From: Klebsiella huaxiensis
Lineage (GTDB): Bacteria; Pseudomonadota; Gammaproteobacteria; Enterobacterales; Enterobacteriaceae
NCBI RefSeq assembly: GCF_003261575.2
Contig: NZ_CP036175.1
Span: 62,001-126,000, forward strand
Direction of reading: 5' to 3'
Length of the DNA: 64,000 nt
Numbering within the stretch: position 1 is the first letter of the stretch; each line of letters begins with the position of its first letter. The notes under the pieces are model-generated. The model was not told the DNA's origin and ran no database searches. It was given only the letters and a program-made list of their open reading frames with translations. Shown here piece by piece: positions 61,460-64,000 of this stretch. The position numbers were made by a program, and so were the translations under genes.

Positions 61460-63778
61460 ATGAAAATCAGTGATGGAAACTGGCTTATCCAACCAGGGCT
61501 CAATCTGATCCAACCCGTGCAGGTGTATGAGGTTGAGCAGCAGGGTAACGAGATGGTGGTCTACGTTGCGTCTCGCGAAGTCCGTGAGCGTGCCGCTCAG
61601 CTGGACGTTCCGCTCTTTACCGTACGCTTCTTCTCCCCGCAGGAAGGGGTGATCGGCGTACGCATGGAGCACTTCCAGGGTGCGCTGAACAACGGCCCGC
61701 ACTACCCGCTGAACGTGCTGAAAGATGTAAACGTTGAAATTCAGAACGGCGATGAGTTTGCCGAGCTGAAGAGCGGTAACCTGACCGCCCGCGTCACCAA
61801 AGGTGACTTCTGGTCGCTGGATTTCCTGCGCGACGGCGTACGTATTACCGGCAGCCAGCTGAAAAACGACGGCTATGTGCAGGATACGAACACTAATCGC
61901 AACTATATGTTCGAGCGCCTGGATCTCGGCGTCGGTGACACCGTCTACGGCCTCGGCGAGCGCTTTACCGCGCTGGTGCGTAACGGTCAGACGGTAGAAA
62001 CCTGGAACGAAGATGGCGGTACCAGCACCGAACAGTCGTATAAAAACATTCCGTTCTATCTGACTAACCGCGGCTACGGCGTGCTGGTTAATCATCCTGA
62101 GCGCGTCTCTTTCGAAATCGGCTCCGAGAAAGTCTCTAAGGTGCAGTTCAGCGTCGAAGGCGAGCATCTGGAATACTTCGTGATCGACGGCCCGACCCCG
62201 AAAGAGGTGCTGAACCGCTATACCCGGTTCACCGGGCGTCCGGCGCTGCCGCCAGCCTGGTCCTTCGGCCTGTGGCTGACCACCTCGTTTACCACCAACT
62301 ACGACGAAGCGACGGTTAACAGCTTTATCGACGGTATGGCGGAGCGCAATCTGCCTCTGCACGTGTTCCACTTCGACTGCTTCTGGATGAAAGCCTTCCA
62401 GTGGTGCGATTTTGAGTGGGATCCGGTCACATTCCCTGACCCGGAAGGCATGATTAAGCGCCTGAAAGATAAAGATCTGAAGGTCTGCGTGTGGATCAAC
62501 CCGTATATCGGCCAGCGTTCGCCGGTATTTAAAGAGCTGCACGAGAAAGGCTATCTGCTGAAACGTCCGGACGGATCGCTGTGGCAGTGGGATAAATGGC
62601 AGCCGGGCCTGGCGATTTATGACTTCACTAATCCGGAAGCCTGCCAGTGGTACGCCGATAAGCTGAAAGGTCTGATTGAGATGGGCGTTGACTGCTTCAA
62701 GACCGACTTTGGCGAGCGTATTCCGACCGACGTGCAGTGGTTTGATGGCTCCGACCCGCAGAAAATGCACAACCACTACGCCTTCATCTATAACGAGCTG
62801 GTGTGGAACGTGCTGAAAGAGACCGTTGGCGAGAAAGAAGCGGTGCTGTTCGCCCGTTCCGCCTCGGTGGGCGCGCAACAGTTCCCGGTGCACTGGGGCG
62901 GCGACTGCTACGCCAACTACGAATCCATGGCGGAAAGCCTGCGCGGCGGCCTGTCGATCGGGATGTCCGGCTTTGGTTTCTGGAGCCACGATATTGGTGG
63001 CTTCGAAAACACCGCGCCTGCTCACGTCTACAAACGCTGGTGCGCCTTCGGCCTGCTGTCGAGCCACAGCCGTCTGCACGGCAGCAAATCCTATCGTGTG
63101 CCGTGGGCTTACGATGACGAGTCCTGCGACGTAGTGCGTCACTTCACGCAGCTGAAATGCCGCATGATGCCGTATCTGTATCGCCAGGCAGCCCTGGCCA
63201 ACGAGTTCGGTACGCCGATGCTGCGTTCAATGATGCTGGAGTTCCCGCACGACCCGGCTTGTGACTATCTGGATCGTCAGTATATGCTGGGTGATTCCGT
63301 GCTGGTCGCACCAGTGTTTAGCGAAGCGGGCGATGTGCAGTTCTATCTGCCGGAAGGCAACTGGACGCATCTGTGGCACAACGACGAAGCGCAGGGTAGC
63401 CGCTGGCATAAGCAGAATCATGATGTGCTGAGCCTGCCGGTTTACGTGCGCGACAACACCCTGCTGGCGCTGGGCAACAACGACCAGAAGCCGGACTACG
63501 CGTGGAACGAAGGCACCGCTTTCCAGCTGTTCAACCTCGACGATGGCCGCGAAGCCGTCTGCCAGGTTCCGGCTGCGGACGGTTCGGTGGTCTTCACGCT
63601 GAAGGCGAAACGCCAGGGCAACACCATTACCGTCAGCGGTGAAGGCGACGCCAGCGGCTGGACGCTGTGTCTGCGCAATATCCCGCAGGTTGCGGGTGTG
63701 CAGGGCGGCGCTCAGGCGGGTAGCGAGCTGGGTGCAGTCGTCACCGCGCAGGGCAACGCGCTGACGATTACGCTGTAA
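61460..63778 (+). CDS. yicI: Alpha-xylosidase YicI (GH31)
   Basis: YicI (772 residues, same as E. coli) is a cytoplasmic GH31 enzyme that removes alpha-xylosyl residues, for example from isoprimeverose. The nucleophile is D416 in DCFKTDFGERIP and the acid/base is D482 in VHWGGDCYANYESM. The N-terminal beta-sandwich (1-245), TIM barrel (about 246-585) and C-terminal sheets are complete. The ORF is open to 61385, but the ATG at 61460, with AAGAGGAAG upstream, gives the E. coli length. It is the second gene of yicJI; a REP pair and terminator follow. Confidence 0.97.
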   Translation: MKISDGNWLIQPGLNLIQPVQVYEVEQQGNEMVVYVASREVRERAAQLDVPLFTVRFFSPQEGVIGVRMEHFQGALNNGPHYPLNVLKDVNVEIQNGDEFAELKSGNLTARVTKGDFWSLDFLRDGVRITGSQLKNDGYVQDTNTNRNYMFERLDLGVGDTVYGLGERFTALVRNGQTVETWNEDGGTSTEQSYKNIPFYLTNRGYGVLVNHPERVSFEIGSEKVSKVQFSVEGEHLEYFVIDGPTPKEVLNRYTRFTGRPALPPAWSFGLWLTTSFTTNYDEATVNSFIDGMAERNLPLHVFHFDCFWMKAFQWCDFEWDPVTFPDPEGMIKRLKDKDLKVCVWINPYIGQRSPVFKELHEKGYLLKRPDGSLWQWDKWQPGLAIYDFTNPEACQWYADKLKGLIEMGVDCFKTDFGERIPTDVQWFDGSDPQKMHNHYAFIYNELVWNVLKETVGEKEAVLFARSASVGAQQFPVHWGGDCYANYESMAESLRGGLSIGMSGFGFWSHDIGGFENTAPAHVYKRWCAFGLLSSHSRLHGSKSYRVPWAYDDESCDVVRHFTQLKCRMMPYLYRQAALANEFGTPMLRSMMLEFPHDPACDYLDRQYMLGDSVLVAPVFSEAGDVQFYLPEGNWTHLWHNDEAQGSRWHKQNHDVLSLPVYVRDNTLLALGNNDQKPDYAWNEGTAFQLFNLDDGREAVCQVPAADGSVVFTLKAKRQGNTITVSGEGDASGWTLCLRNIPQVAGVQGGAQAGSELGAVVTAQGNALTITL

Positions 63779-63822
63779 GGTTTTCTATCCCGAAGCACGG
63801 GTTCGCAGCTATCTGCGGACCC

Positions 63823-63920
63823 GTAACCCGGACAAGGCGCGTCAAGCGCCGCCTCCGGGAATACAGGCGTAATGCAGGCTCAGGTTATCCTCCCGGTGGC
63901 GCTGCGCTGACCGGGCTACG
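63823..63920. repeat. REP pair after yicI
   Basis: GTAACCCGGACAAGGCGCGT ending in CCTCCGGGAA, and TCCCGGTGGCGCTGCGCTGA ending in CCGGGCTACG. This is the same unit as in the 5.3-6.2 kb array, but as a single copy with a shorter spacer. Confidence 0.9.
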
Positions 63921-63927
63921 AGCTAAC

Positions 63928-63956
63928 CCCTCTTCGTTTATGAAGAGGGTTTTTTT
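63928..63956 (+). terminator. Intrinsic terminator of yicJI
   Basis: CCCTCTTC-GTTTAT-GAAGAGGG forms a perfect 8-bp stem followed by a run of seven T. It ends the yicJ-yicI transcript. Beyond it, to base 64000, no gene is identifiable. Confidence 0.95.
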
Positions 63957-64000
63957 ATTCCATTTTGTCGAAAAAAGTAACGTTCATTTCATTCTGGTGA

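Noticed and set aside
61454..63142. 562-residue antisense ORF opposite yicI
   Set aside because: yicI is unmistakable with its active-site residues; GC-rich codon use opens the opposite frame.

Overview
The window is chromosomal DNA of an enterobacterium of the Klebsiella/Raoultella type. The call rests on dense GC-rich coding, several ERIC elements and many REP-like palindromes, and on genes recognisable from the E. coli/Salmonella core: yibF-selA-selB, uhpABCT, ilvBN-ivbL, tisB/istR, emrD, nlpA, nepI, yicN, selC, yicJ-yicI, and the Salmonella-type phn cluster. The genus is inference; no species marker is present. No prophage, IS element, CRISPR array or integrase was seen.

Layout. 1-5.3 kb: the end of a sulfatase gene, an aldose-1-epimerase homologue, an RpiR-family regulator, and a TonB-dependent receptor behind a good Fur box. 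5.3-6.25 kb: a tandem array of 125-bp units, each holding two facing REP palindromes. 6.3-10.3 kb: yibF, selA, selB. 10.4-17.6 kb: 2-aminoethylphosphonate uptake (phnSTUV), its GntR regulator (phnR) and degradation genes (phnWX). Matching candidate operators lie before phnS and phnW, and a second REP array (four 124-bp units) sits between phnR and phnS. 17.9-22.3 kb: a GH42 beta-galactosidase, an AraC regulator and a sugar MFS carrier. 22.4-26.6 kb: nepI, a solitary HTH protein, an SRPBCC protein, yicN and a LysR regulator. 26.6-31.6 kb: the sugar-phosphate system uhpT and uhpABC. 31.9-32.8 kb: an AT-rich orphan membrane protein. 32.8-35.2 kb: ilvN, ilvB and the ivbL attenuator. 35.3-35.9 kb: the SOS-controlled type I toxin-antitoxin tisB/istR-1. 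35.9-48.6 kb: transporters, regulators and small enzymes including emrD and nlpA. 49.4-51.5 kb: a glycosyltransferase and an O-antigen-ligase-like membrane protein. 51.5-52.0 kb: the relic of a zinc-type alcohol dehydrogenase gene. 52.2-58.9 kb: a chaperone-usher fimbrial operon with its probable regulator. 59.7-63.8 kb: selC, then yicJ-yicI.

How the parts work together. SelA, SelB and tRNA-Sec (selC) form most of the selenocysteine machinery. UhpC senses external glucose-6-phosphate and signals through UhpB and UhpA to uhpT. PhnSTUV imports aminoethylphosphonate, which PhnW and PhnX turn into acetaldehyde and phosphate. YicJ and YicI take up and hydrolyse alpha-xylosides. The fimbrial operon, next to the 3' end of selC, looks acquired. 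Its usher gene carries one in-frame TAA in an otherwise open frame, so the pilus is probably not assembled in this strain.

I found no clearly new multi-gene system. The most useful leads are the single-nonsense usher, the tisB leader with a mini-ERIC-like element between the IstR-1 target and the toxin gene, ERIC elements carrying extra hairpin cassettes, the two REP arrays, the ERIC inside the ilvB leader, and the orphan membrane protein at 31924-32796.
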